Shown here piece after piece: positions 13,781-26,700 of a stretch of 64,000 nucleotides of DNA (within the stretch, counting starts at the first letter, position 1; each line of letters starts with the position of its first letter). The stretch comes from Prunella strophiata. Taxonomy: Eukaryota; Chordata; Aves; Passeriformes; Prunellidae. The translations under genes were made by a program, and so were the position numbers. The notes beneath the pieces are model-generated. The model had not been told where the DNA came from, ran no database searches, and saw nothing but the letters and a program-made list of their open reading frames with translations. The stretch covers positions 82,154,800 to 82,218,799 of the forward strand of contig JAZBQD010000030.1 of assembly GCA_036583965.1 (NCBI GenBank), read 5' to 3'.

Positions 13781-13897
13781 CAGACACACAATCCTGTGCC
13801 ATGAGCTCCACGATGACCCTGCTTGAGCAGGGAGGCTGGACCAGACACCCCAGTGTGGTCCCTTCCAACCTTTCCCACTCTGTGATTCTGTTTGCCT
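13781..13897 (+). mobile_element. CR1 LINE, sense, right half of the interrupted copy
   Basis: Resumes with CACAATCCTGTGCCATGAGC, GATGACCCTGCTTGAGCAGG and GTGTGGTCCCTTCCAACC, and ends with the tail CTCTGTGATTCTGT near 13891. Confidence 0.8.
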
Positions 13898-14012
13898 CCG
13901 AGCTACTCACTACTGACCTTTCTCGTCTGAAACATTTAAAAGCTCTTTTTTTGTAGAAATCAACAGTGCAGTTTGCAGATGGCCCCTCAACGACTTAAAC
14001 AACCCGGTTTTT

Positions 14013-14013
<1 letters not shown>

Positions 14014-14054
<41 letters not shown>
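14014..14054. repeat. 41-base poly(dA:dT) tract at the CpG-island edge
   Basis: Uninterrupted T run directly upstream of the GC-rich promoter. Long A:T tracts disfavour nucleosomes and often border promoters; that role here is inference. The exact length is likely polymorphic and hard to sequence. Confidence 0.9.
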
Positions 14055-14057
<3 letters not shown>

Positions 14058-14059
14058 CG

Positions 14060-14700
14060 CTGCATCCCGGCTGCAAGGATGCTCTGCTCTCCGCGGCTCC
14101 GCCCGCCGCGGCGCGGCGCCGCTCCCGCCCCGCTGCGGGACAGGATGTCCCGCCTCCCGCCGCTCTGCCCATTGGCAGCGAGCTCCGCTGGCGTGCGGGG
14201 GGCCGAGCTTTCCCCGTCTCCAGTAGCGGAGGAGCGAGGGAGGGCTCGGCCAGCGGCTCCGCCGGCGGAGGGGTGGGGGGTGGGCGGGCGAGGGAAGGAG
14301 GGGCGAGGATTACCCGGGGCCGAGCGGGCGGCGGTGGAGCGAGGGCAGGAGCCGCCGCCGTCGCTGCCGCGGCCGCTCGGTGAGTGCGGGAGCGCCCTCC
14401 GGGCTCGGGGCCGCGGGGCGGCGGGGGCGGCAGCGCCGTGCGGCGGCGGCGGGGCCAGCGCGGCCTCCGCTCCGCGTCCCGGGAGCCCCGCGGGAGCGGC
14501 AGCGGGGCTGGGGCGGCCCCCGAGCCGAGCGCGGCGACCCCTGCCCGGGCGGGGCTGTGCCGGCGCTGCCCCCGGCCCGGCCCCGGCGGTGGGAGCGCCA
14601 GGGGCGGTGGCAGCGGGACGCGGGCGCGGGGAGTGGGATGCTCCCGGGAGAGCGGGAGCCCCGGGCTCGGCCGCCGGCGGGAGGAGGGGGTGCGGGTGAC
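14060..14700 (+). promoter_or_regulatory. HERC2: CpG-island promoter of HERC2
   Basis: An abrupt switch from AT-rich flank to strongly GC- and CpG-rich sequence, the only one of this size in the window, surrounding exon 1. It contains GC boxes of the Sp1 type (CCGCCC at 14099-14104, GGGCGG at 14282-14287) and an inverted CCAAT box (ATTGG at 14171-14175). I see no TATA box. This is the usual layout of a broadly expressed, TATA-less vertebrate promoter with dispersed start sites. Mammalian synteny places NIPA1 head-to-head upstream, so a divergent promoter is conceivable, but no exon on the minus strand could be supported. Confidence 0.85.
14180..14379 (+). other. HERC2: HERC2 exon 1, non-coding 5' UTR (5' end estimated)
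   Basis: The 3' end is defined by the donor GTGAGT at 14380. The 5' end is a guess, placed just downstream of the inverted CCAAT box. There is no ATG between 14180 and 14379, so no upstream start codon competes with the one in exon 2. A non-coding first exon in a CpG island agrees with mammalian HERC2. A transcript end would be needed to fix the start. Confidence 0.6.
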
Positions 14701-17700
14701 CCTGATAATCGCTTTATGTTGGCCTGCGGCTTGCGTAATCTGCGATCAATTATTTATTTCATGCACCACTTACGGGGTTGAGGGGCAGCGTTAAGGCCTT
14801 TGGTGTGGCTTAGTGCAGCAGAAGGGTGGCTTCCTTCCCACGGGTGTGATAGGGAAGGGATGTGGAGGCTTTTTCCTAGGTTCAGGTAGTATTCCTAATG
14901 CGTGTTCCTCTCCCCGTGCAAATTCAGGGGATGTGAACGAGGGCGGTCCTTCTTCGTGATACATTTTTGAAGATCAAGTGGAAGCCGTCCTAGTCTGAAC
15001 AAAAATAACCTTGTGTGGTTTACTTCATGTGCTAGATTGTCTTTTTTTAAATTTTTTTCTCCGCTCATTCTGTAGCAGGTTGGGCTGCTCAGCCAGCCTG
15101 GAGAGAAGGCTGAAGAAGGAAACATGTCTTCTGATTCTTTTTGTCTGTCTGCTCAAGCAAGGTTTGACTCCAAATGGTTGAAGACAGACTTGCAGGTAAG
15201 GACTTTGATGATCATATTGCATTGTGACCTTTCAGGTGCTGATCAAGGGTGCTTTTAGTCCAAAAGGTTGACAGGTAGAAGATTGCAGCTCTTGAAGTAG
15301 TTTATAGCTTTTCCCAAGTATGCTGATTTATAAGTGGTTTTGAAGAAACAGTAAGTTATTTTGATCTGCAAATAGATCTGCATTTTCAGTCCAGTCCCTT
15401 CTGCTTTGAAACAAGATGAGCTATATATATATATGTTATCTTTGCTGAGTGTCAAAGCTCCTAGCAGAGTATGTGGCATTTCTGCTAGAACTATAAATTC
15501 TTATTTAGGCTGTTGCTAAATGTCTTGCCTGCATACGAGCTAGCAGTTTTAATGCACAGGAGAACTGAAGCGAAAGATGATAGAAATGTAATTTATATTT
15601 TGAAGAATTTAAATTAGATTTTGCTGTAGTTGTTTGCATTATGGGTAGCGGGTTCCCTTAATTTTTGTCCTTTTTGAATTTTTTATTAGAGGTACAAGGT
15701 TGAAATGGAAGTGGTCTTCATTGGAATATACCAGTATTTGGTGAAAGTTTTCTTTTGTCTGAGAAGATTTCTTCATTTAGCAAAGTTGTATGATATGGGG
15801 AGGAGGAGGATCTTGACATGTTTTCTCAATTCAGGTTTTATGGATAGGTGGAATATACACAGAAATAGAGTAGTTTGGGTCAATTATGTTTAGATGAAAT
15901 GAGCAACTAGATTAAGTCCTTGTCTCTTTTGCCTTCCTTTACCCAGATGTTGCATATAGATCTTTTAATAACCTTTCCAAGTTTCAACTCAAAACTGTGA
16001 AATTCTTTTTTGGGATGGGCCAGCCAGTGTTATTCTTTTATTATTGTTAATGACAGTGCTCCTGAAAAACTCTTCCATCTTTGTGACTTTATCCCAGATT
16101 ACCTGCTGATAGTCTCCATGCTTGAGTTGGGTTGTTCTTATGGTTAGACAAGGATTTTTCCCCATGCAGTTGTGATTCGAAAGCAGCCTTTCTCCAGTAT
16201 TTTACATCAAACAAGATAAATTGGAATCAGAAATGACAGATATAGCCTAAGAGGTTCCATTATTTAGTAGGTCTTGAATGTAAATGCTATGAAATGACAG
16301 GGCTTGCTCTTGATTTGGCTAGATTTAATTCTATTTTCATCTTTTGTTCCTACCAAAGTAAAAGTTTCAGTCTAAAGTGAGATACTTTCTCTAATGTAGT
16401 AAGTAAAGATGCTGTACAAGCATTTTGGAGGTAAGCTTATGAAGAAATATGGAAATAATTTTTTTGTTTCCAGAAGGGTGGCTTTTAGATTACAAGTATA
16501 TTGTATATAATGATTGTTGAATACAGGGAAATTTATCTGAAAAAGTGGCAACCTTTGTTTGTAACACCTGCTGACTATGCATTGCCTTTTTTTCCTTCTG
16601 TATTACATGGAGTGAAAAATGTGACTGTTCATGTGATTTATCAGACTTTTCCTTTTTTGTAGTGCCTTTTTTTTTTCTACATCCCTTTTTTTTTTCTAAT
16701 TTATTTAAACTTTTGATAGGATGGTTTCAGTTGTCATCCAAAGATTTAAGGTTTAAAAGTTTTTATTTTCACTTGTGTGCATAAATGCAATGATAATTAT
16801 TTGTGATTTATGAGACTGTAGTTTAGTTGATGTGTTACAAGAATTCCTTTTAATAATAAAAATCTTCATTTGTAGCAGTATTTCTATGAATAAATGCTCT
16901 TACTTGTACAAGTTCTTTATGTGTAATAACAAGTTAGACTCTTAATTGCCAGAGTACTCCTTTTTTTTTTTTTCCTTCCAATCAAGCTGTAGTCAAAATA
17001 ATGAGAATAATGAAATAAGAGAACAGTAATGATTTGTCATCTGCTGGATGCAAACATCACTTCTCTGGAATCTGAAGGCAAGCCAGGCCTCCTGGGTATA
17101 ATATAATTTTCTTATTAGGTTACCTGTTTTTGGTATTACACAGGTCCTCATCACAGAACTCTTAATTGGATGCGTGTGTTCAGTATTTTGAAAAACTGAG
17201 CATGTGAATCTTGAGTAGCATCTTTAGTGTATTAAATGGCAGATGCCTTCTGTAAAGGAAAGGGATTTTGGGCTCTGGAGAATTTTTCTACTACATGAAT
17301 GATTATTTTAGCTACTGGTTGGCTAGCATGACCTAGCTGCATGTGGTTATTTTTTTAATAGGTATAAATCCTGTGTCTTAATCCTTTAAGTTCTATGTGT
17401 ACTGAATATGTAGATTTCTTCATGTGCATTTTTTTACTGGCTCAGCTGTAGCAGAGCCCTATTGGTGCTCAAGAGACTGTCAGCAGGAATTGGAAAGGTG
17501 AACACAGTACTATGACAGGTTTGAAGACACACTAAATTTATGTAAAAGGATTAAGATTAAGACTACAAATTGTTTGGAATTGGACCCTGGAACTCTTCAC
17601 TTTGCAGCTGCATTTTTAACTTCTCAGTGTGCGGCAGTCCAAGAATGAGTAGGTGATAGTCCTTGGAGAAACAAAATTATTCTGGGGAATTACCTGAAGA

Positions 17701-20700
17701 GACATACAGAGACTGATTAGTTTTTAAAATGAATTCTGCTGCTGCAAAATTGGGGATGTATAGCTAGGATTGGAAGTAAAATGGTTTCATTTGGTGGCCT
17801 AGTAGTCTCCAAAGTACATTTTTTACTTTTTTCCTTTGTCACTGTTGTCAGGAAGTTTGTTTTTTAGCCTTGATAACTGGCAGTTATTGTAGATTAAGGC
17901 AAAGAAATCTCTCTGAAAATTATCGTGTTCTTTTTCGTTTTAGCTCAAGAAGATGTTGCATGAATAGTGTAATACACAATATTCCAGTACTATTTGCATT
18001 AATAAGTATTACATTGTGGTATTAATACAATAAGAAAAGAATCTCATGTGGGTTGTAGCATGGCTTGTGTTTAATCACCTGTGTGCGTCACTGTTGCAGC
18101 TGGTGTCCAGGCCAAATTTAAATGTTCTTACTCAGTTTTGGGATGTTACTGCTGTGAGACAAAGGCAGTGTGATGTAGCATGTTATTGCTTCTCTTAAGT
18201 GAATATCAAAGGCACAAGTCCTTTTGTAGTAGCAGAGAGCCTCTGACCTGCATGATTACCTGGTGTGGTGTGAAATGGTAATGGAACTGTATCTTCACAA
18301 TTTTTTTTTGCTTACATTAATTTTTCTGAAACTGAACAATACTATTTTGGGAAGCCAAAGTGCTCTACAAAGATCCAAATGCAACCTGTAACTGCTTCCT
18401 GTCTGTTTACAAACTTTGTGATTATTTGTAGGATTTATGGCTACTAGTGTAATTTTGAAGTGCTCAGAAACATTTATTTTACTTAAAAAAATCTAGATTT
18501 CCTGGTGGAGCAAAATAAGATGCTCTGTTATCTGAAAAAACAAACTGTTACAGCAGCTGAAAAATCAGGGTAGTTCAGCTGAATATGAGAATATCGGTAT
18601 ACAATATGTAGTATGTTCTCCTATGACATATAGCAACAGGATGTGTATAACATCACCATTAATAGAATAGTCCTATGAAGTTGTAAAACAGGTGGATTTT
18701 AGTGCACGCCACTTTTTAATGTGTTATTCTTAATACAGTAGCTTGAAACGTTAGTGTATTATTTCAGTTTCTAAGTTATTTATTTGGATTTGAATTAACA
18801 CATTGAAAGCACCTACCTAATGATGACTATTATTAGTGGAAAACCTCACATTTATTGCAAACATTGTGTGTAATGGGAGATTGTTTCAATGACTGTTTCT
18901 AAGGAAGACATCCTTTATTATATAAAAAGGGAAGATTAAAATTGTTTACTTAAACCTAGGTACCCAGTTTGCGGAATCAAACTGTGCTTAAAATAATTCT
19001 GATTAAATAGATGTACTGTACAACTAAATTAGAATCTTATGCAGAGACCTTTAATTAGTGATGGATGAATAACTAAAAACTAGAATTGCTGTGAGCTAAT
19101 GGGATGCATGTGTGTGTTCAAATGGAGTTTAATTAGGCTGCTTATTCTGGATCCTGTGGAGAACTGTTGTGCTTAATAGCAGGAGTTAGAGGGAAAAACT
19201 TCCATTTTCCTGTAGTGTGGAGAAAAACTTTAGGCAACAGTCAAGGTGCAAGAGCTGTCTGCCAGAGGAATATGAGGCATTTGCATCAGTTTTCATTGAG
19301 TTCATGGTTGGCAGACTATTTCTGTCATTATCTTTTGCCACAGAGATGAAAATCAGTTTTTTTGAAATTAAATAGCCACCTTTAAGAGGTGCATTGGTTT
19401 GAAACCTTTTTACCCTTCCTTCAAAGTTACATTTGTCATTTTGATTTTCTTGAAAATCCTACCTTCCAGCATTCAGATCAGTGTCTTTACTTGTGAGGAG
19501 ATTATGTAAAGAAATTATGTCTTGGCTATTAAGAGCAAGAAGTTGGTGGAAATTGCCCTATTTTGTTGCTTTCCTGTTAATCATCTTTGTTTTGGTTTTC
19601 TGATCAAAAAAATGAAGGGCTTATTTGGAAGCTCTTACAGTAAACTGCAAATGAGGATTCCTTTGTATTTAAAGGAAGTGAACTTTGTGATAGCAATTTT
19701 TAAAAGTTATTTTAAAAATGAAGTAATGCTGTCTCTCTGAAGTAAGTGATTTCCAGATGGAGGGAAAAACACTATATGTGGTGTGATAAGTTAGAGAAAT
19801 TAGATTTAATACATAGGTTCAAATATTTGGGCTCAGACAGAGCTGTTCTTCAGATGCATAAAGATAGTCACACACAAAGAAAAGTTATGCAATTCCCTTG
19901 AACCTGGAAACTATTAACTGTTATTTCCATCAAGTGAAAGACCAGCACCCTGCTGTTATGGGGATGTTTCTAGTTTAACCCCAAATCTGTTGAAGTAATG
20001 TGGGGCTGCTGAAGTTTCTGATTTTGCTCTCTGAGCTCTCAAGCACTGTGTTTAGGTCTAGTGATGTTGCACTGTGCTCTGCATAGGTGTGATAAGCAGC
20101 TGTGGTTTCAGGGCATGCCTGGTTCAGCAGGGAAGGAAGGAAGCTAGGACAAAATACTAAGACAACAATGAAAAAGGAAACACAAATTGAATGGATTCAA
20201 AAAAGCAAAAAACAAAAGAGAGACTTAGGAAAGGATTTATTCTTCCATGATTTTCTTCACTATGACTGGGCTGAAAATGTTTTTCACTTAAGTATTTTTC
20301 TTGTGAGAAAAGTTTTTCCACGTAGTCTTTAAAATACAGCCAGTGGCTAATGTAAAAATAAGTGAATAGAAGAACAGATTCTCCACTACTCTTGGCAATT
20401 CTGAGGTGAAGATTATTTAAGTAGCTTATATTTTAAATCCATATTGATGTTCTGTGGTTATAAAGTCAGTTTCTTAAATTTCCAGTGCAATTATATAACC
20501 AGGAATCCTACCTAAGTCAATCCTTTTCCTTTTATGTTATTTTATTTTCCTGGCTTTGTTTTTCTTGAGTTCCAAGTTAGATTTTATGAAGGCTTCTATG
20601 CTTTTTGCAGGGAAGTTTATGAAACCACCTTGAGAACATAATATAATGTACTGCATATAGTTTGTCTAATTAAAATAGTTGACTTCAAAATCAGAGCTGC

Positions 20701-23700
20701 TGATTATTCTTAAAGTAACTTACTGAAAGCAAAATTGTAGTAGTGCTTTGAGAATTCTCAGGATCTTACCCAGTTATGGTTGCAAGATTTAATTTTCTTG
20801 AAATGGAAGGAAATGTTAATGTCAGGGTCTTATTATCTAGAGTTGATGGGGATGGACAGGAATTTCACTACCAGCCCTGTTGGAGGTTGGCAGCAGCATA
20901 TGTCAGCAACCAAACTAGATACCCCTTGGACTTAATCAGATGTTGTACCAGACAGAATAAATTACAGTTCTACTGCAGAGATAAGATTAACTAAAGATTA
21001 GAGTGGAGGCAGTCCAGTTTACAGTAGAAGTTCACTTTAAAGTCTCCTTCTTAGGCCCTTGTGTTTTTAGTTTGGGATAAGTGAACAGAGCTGAGCATTA
21101 GGTCTGTGTGGGAAGTATGGATTTCTTGAGATACATGGCTTTCAAGTGATCAGGACATGGTCTGGGGATGAGAAAGTGTCACAAATAATGGAAGAGGCTT
21201 GGGGTTTCTGAAGGTGAGATGCGTAGGAGATGGGGATTGAGAAGAGGTCAGTAGATGTCATGGGAAAGGACAAGGGAGACTTTGAGCATGGGGAGTGAGT
21301 AGGAGGATTAAGAACATGGGCCAACGTTGCAAGGCAGTGGATAGTAGTAATGGAGTATAGAGCTGCTGTTGTCCTGGTCTTTGGAAGGAAGCATAAAAAT
21401 GGTGGGACAAGCAGGACCTTGTGGGGGGGATTTACAGAGGGCACATCTCAGTTGTCAGTTGCAAAAGTTTCGGCGAAAACTTTGTTATTCTTAATTTGTT
21501 AACTTACTGAGTTTTAAGTTTATCCCTTTAAACATGTGTAAATAAAGTTACTAAATTATTAGAGGGAAAGATGTTCATATGAATCAAGCAATCTAGTGAG
21601 AGAGACTTTACAAAACACAAGTGGCTGCTCTTGTGTTTGGAGCTCCAGTATGTCAGGACCCATGAAGACACCAAGTATGTTTTTTTATCTCTTCTGCTGT
21701 ACCATCAATTACCTTGTGAACATTCTTCAAATACTTTAGTAGAAGAAGTACCTTTTTTTTTTTCTTTTTTTTTGTTCTGATGTTCTGAACAAAGTTTTAG
21801 TTCTCTAGTTTGAACACTGAGATGTGTTGATAGACTCTTAATGAATGACTGAATGTGAGAGGTATTGGTGGGAGCAAAGGAAGGAAAGTCATAAAGTACT
21901 GTAGGAAGAAAAAAATGCAGGATTGAGCAGTTGAAGCAGACACTTGTCTTTTCTACTACACAGAAGAGTGTTATATTCAGCTGCAAATTTCACAAGGGTC
22001 ACAAATGTTTGAGATTGGAAGGGACCTTCTGGAGGTCATCTGGTCCAACTCCCCTGTTCAGGCAGGGCCACCTAGAGTCCAGTGCCCAGGTCCACGTTTG
22101 AATGTCTTCTGAATATCTTCAAAAATCAGGAATCTACAACCTCCCTTGGCACCTTGTGCCAGTGCTTGGTCACTCTCTCACAGAGAAAATGTGTTTCCTG
22201 GTGGTCAGAGGGAAGCTCCTGCATTTCAGTTTACACCCACTCCTTCTGGTCCCTGTCACTGGGTTACCACTGAGCAAAGCCTGGATGCATCTTTTTAATA
22301 CCTTCCCTTCAGATTTTCTATGTATATAGATGAGCTTTTCTCCCAAGCCCTTTCTCTCTGCCTTTCCTCATAAGAAGGGTGTTCCAGTCCCTTAATAATT
22401 TTCATGGCTCTTTGCTGGGCTCTCTCCTTTTTGTCCATGTCTCTCACACTGAGCCCAGCACTGGACCTGTACTGATGCTGAGGCTGTTCTTCCCCACCTG
22501 TTGGACTTTGCACTTCTTCATGAGGTTTAGCTTCATGAAGTCAACCCATTTCTCCAGCTTGTCAGGGCCCTCTGGATGTCAGCATGACCCTCTTTTGTAG
22601 GCAACCACTCCTCCCCATTTCTGTTGGCTAAAAGAAATATTCCTCTTAAGGGAGCTGTAAATTTTCTATTATGATTATGTAATTTTGAGATCATGAAAAT
22701 AAAATTGCTTAAATAATTTATCACTTAAATACTCAGACTTTTCTTTCACTTTTTCGGCTAATATGTATAGCAAATACTTGGATATCTGCTGAATGTTGAA
22801 TAGATTAATAGTCATCTTGTTACAGCTGAAATTAAATTGCCCTCAGTTATGACAGATGACTTGGTTGTAAATACTGTTTCTTAACTATCCATTCAGTTAG
22901 TTGCTTTGATTATTGCTGTCCAGTGTTCAGTGTTTCTTTACTTTCAAACTTGTCTCCTTTTTCCCTTCCCCCAGCACAGATACTGCTGACAAAATGTTAG
23001 CTACAACCTGAGTAGTAGGCAAAATTGTTTATCTGAAAAGCTGCTTATGGTATTTGGAGAAGGAGGTGGAACTCTGTGACCCGTAGTCTTGGTGGTTCCT
23101 CTATCTTTTTGCAACATACCAAGAAAAAATTACTTTGATAAGACTTTGAACCAAACCCAAGGCCAAAGAAATTTTGTTTACTTTTTCAGTTTTTAGTTGC
23201 ATGAAAGAGTTGAGTGAACTTTGTGCCATGTAGAAGGAATAGAGGTTGAAGTGGGGAAAAAAGTTCCTGATTCTGCTTTATATGAATGCTTTCAAATGTA
23301 ATAAGTAAGTTTTCTGAAATAGAACAGTGCTACATTATGAAGAATCTGGCATTCAAAGCCTGGAGAAATTTAGATTCTGTGGGCTGTGAGAATAATTTTC
23401 CATACCAAGGTGATCTGAGAATGTAAAGTAAAATGTGTGAAAAAGACAGTTTATTAGAGAAAGATCTTCAATTTGTGAAAACTATAATTTATTATGCAAC
23501 CCATCTGGAGGGTTGCCTCACTTGCTATTTTTCAAGCTGGTATTTTACCATAGGTTATCATTTAACAGGTGAAAGTTAAAAAAATAATGTATCACCACTA
23601 TATGAACCAAAATTGGTGAAACAACTGTTCTACTTTTTTTACACAAGAAAAAGACTGTGAAAAGTAAATTCCCTAGGTGTCCCACTAAAGTATATAACCA

Positions 23701-26700
23701 CATCTAAAGAAGGAAGAAGTGAACACTATTTATTGTTGAAATAATCATAGACTGGGAACAATCAAGAAAATCAGTTAATGGTGAATGATTTTTTTCATTG
23801 TTGAAATGCAACTTCAGATTATCCCAATTTTTAAAAATGAAGCCCAATGTAAAGCTATTAGCAAAACAGAAATCTTTGCAAAAGCTCTTTGTGCTGTGTA
23901 ACACTGAAGGACAGGGACTGTACCTTTCAGTAAAGCATGGTCAGAGTTTGATTCTGGTGCTGTACAATTGGTAAGCCACGGATAAGATGAATAACATCTA
24001 GCTCACACTGCATGATTCTGTCCCCAGTCAGGCAGTAGTAAGTGACAGACACGTACAATGTGTCAATTCATATTTTATGCTGAAAGAAGAGTTATGGAAA
24101 TCATTAATACATTGTTGAAGTGGATTTCTGAAGTATGCAGTATGAAGTCAAGAAATTACTCTGGTCGTTTAACAGTGGTGTGAGAAGCGTGCGACTTGTC
24201 TTTTAATTCCTGTTAACTGAGACGAGCTGGATCAGCAAATCTCTGCCCTGCTGGTGGATGTGTCTCTTAAAACCTGTAATCCTTAATCATTACAATGTAA
24301 TGATTTTATTTTGAGCTATTTTCTTGAGACAAGTGGACGTCCGTGTAGTGGTCAGTATTTTATGGCAGTTGTTGTAAGCCACACCTTTGTATTACCTCTC
24401 AGTTAAAACATTTTGTATTTGAATGCTAGTTACATAACACAGAGCTGCTTCTGAACAAGCCTTCAGCAGGTGGTGTATTTTTTTTAAATTTTTTAAAATT
24501 TTTTTTAGTGGTAGTGTTGTTTTTTGCCTTTTTTTTTTTTTTTTTTTTTTTAATGTCTACTGAACCACTTTGGTATGCAGAAAGTATTCTGTTTTTCAAT
24601 TTCATGTCCTGCCCTCATGACTTGTGCTATACAGTTGTGAATTACAGCATGGTTATTGCAGAATTCACTTGGGATGTAGATACCTGTTCTGCAGCATTTT
24701 ATAAAGCAAAAAAAAAAAAAAAACATCCATAGAAGAGAAGTTATCCTGGTCATTAGGATTCTCCAAGGGAGATCCAAATTCCTAAATCATTAGGAGACTT
24801 GTGTTGCAGCCAGTGCTTTTGTGAGTGGTTCCAGCTAGCAGAGTCTGTGTTCTGTTGCCAGTATTTGTCCTCTTGAACACAAAGTGTATTGGGAGCTGAC
24901 CTGGGCTGAGGCAGCCCTTTGCTCTTCTCTGGGTGTAGCTGGTTTTAGGCTTGATCCTTTCCATAATCTGGTTCTTGGTGGGAGAGGAGGCATTGTAGCA
25001 GTTGGAAAGAAGAGGGAGGGTTGTGAGAGATGCTTTGCACAGCAGGGCCAGATTGAACTGGCTGAATTCATTTACAAATCTGTGCCTTGATGTCATCATT
25101 CTGGTTGAGATGCCCAGCTCTTCTGTTGCTGCTTGGCGAGGGGACTGAGCTTCTCTGTCTTGAGATTTTATGCAGCTTGACTTTGTTTGAATAGCTTTTC
25201 CTGCAGAGAAAAAGGACTCCCCACACCCTCTCCCTGTCCCCCCAGCTGATGTCATCTTGAATGGGTGGATAGTTCTGAGGTGACAGAGTCCATGCTTTTG
25301 ATGACAATTTGTCACCAAAAAAAAGTTCATTTTGCTGGGCTTGAACCTATCTAAAATTTACCATTTTGCACTTTTAACCTGAAAATACCATAGCTAGACA
25401 ATCAGAGATTCTGAAGATTTTTTACATCCTTGTCATACACAAAATCTCACTTCCAGTGAAATGGTACATGTGTTTTATTTCTTCTGGGATGATGTAGAAA
25501 ATCAGATGTGTTTTAAGTGTTAGCTTGAGTTGTCTTGAGAGAAAAATGTGTGTAACTCTATATAATATATTATTTTTAACAGCTTGCTTTTACACGAGAT
25601 GGATTGTGTGGCTTGTGGAATGAAATGGTAAAAGATGGAGAGATTGTATATCCTGGAACAGAATTAATACAGAGTGGTGAACTACCTCCAAGAAAAGGTA
25701 TGAATTTTAAATTTTCTTTATTTTGCTAGTTTTTTTCTTTCATAGTAATGTTGAAAATGGACTTCAGCTTTCATACTGTCAGAAAACTTCTGTTTATCAT
25801 CACCTGTCTATACAATTTGCAGGTGTTAATGTTTTGAGTTAAATACAATTGAAAGTGATTTCTAAAAAGTGTATGAAAAGGTGATGTCCAAGCCTCCAAA
25901 TGAAGGCTTAAATCTGTTCTGGCCTTGTGAAATTTAACTTCATAACTTGGCATGTTATTATGAGAGAAGCTTGGCAGTGTCTTTTTGTTTGGTATGCTTG
26001 GTGTGTTTACAGCTGTAACCTTTGTTTAAAGGAAGTGGACTGAGGAATGGGATAAAGCTGATACTGCTATTTCTAATTTTGTTTACAGTCTTCAGAAAGT
26101 AACTGAAAGGTCAGCTTAAAAACTGTCCACTATCTGCCTGAGAATGCAGTATGTGGGTTTTCAATAATTTTTTTTTAAAGTTTTCCAGTGTACTTGAGAG
26201 CAGTTCTAGCACTACAAATGGCAGAGCAATACATCTATTTAGAGAGATTACTTTGGTGGGGGTGAATTTTGTTTTGTGATGGGCAGTGGTGGAATGGGGT
26301 GATTTTGCTCTTGCCTTTTTTCATCTTCACCATAAGAATGGTGCTCTTTTGACTCCTTACTGAACAAAAAATTAAACTGGTCAAAAAGGAAAACATTTGT
26401 TTCCTGATCTGGCTGAAATGGACTCACCAAATGGTCAGATAAATTTTGTCAGTAATTTGTAAGATTCCCAGATAAATGGGTAGAAATACTGCATTTGGTA
26501 ACAGTGAACTATTTTTTTTTTTTAATCTATTACTTCCTGAACTGTACTGTGGGATAGACAGGATATTTCAAACCAATAATGCTCAATTACTCACATAGAC
26601 AATTTTTTCATACCTATAGTATGTCTCCTTTAAAAATAGGAGGAATGGATGTGTTTTTGACTAGAGGAGGTAATTCTTACAAGAAGTAAGATACAGTAAA

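Larger units (their letters stand above)
15196..25582 (+). other. HERC2: HERC2 intron 2 (10.4 kb)
   Basis: The longest intron in the window, mostly AT-rich single-copy DNA. It contains a CR1 fragment (about 21995-22620), a T run (24529-24551), an A run near 24709-24723, a purine-rich stretch on the + strand around 21140-21430, and a 549-base chance-like open frame on the minus strand at 24782-25330. No supported exon lies inside. Long 5' introns often carry transcriptional enhancers, but none can be pointed to here. Confidence 0.8.

Noticed and set aside
13487..13956. Short open frames near 13.5-13.9 kb as an upstream exon
   Set aside because: The region is fully explained by nested CR1 fragments.
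14079..14794. Large open frames (up to 206 codons) through the CpG island
   Set aside because: GC-rich DNA has few stop codons; composition is Ala/Gly/Arg/Pro-rich with no domain, and the HERC2 exon 1 donor lies inside.
21142..21444. 100-codon minus-strand open frame in intron 2
   Set aside because: Arises from a purine-rich + strand stretch; Ser/Pro/Thr-rich translation without a recognisable domain.
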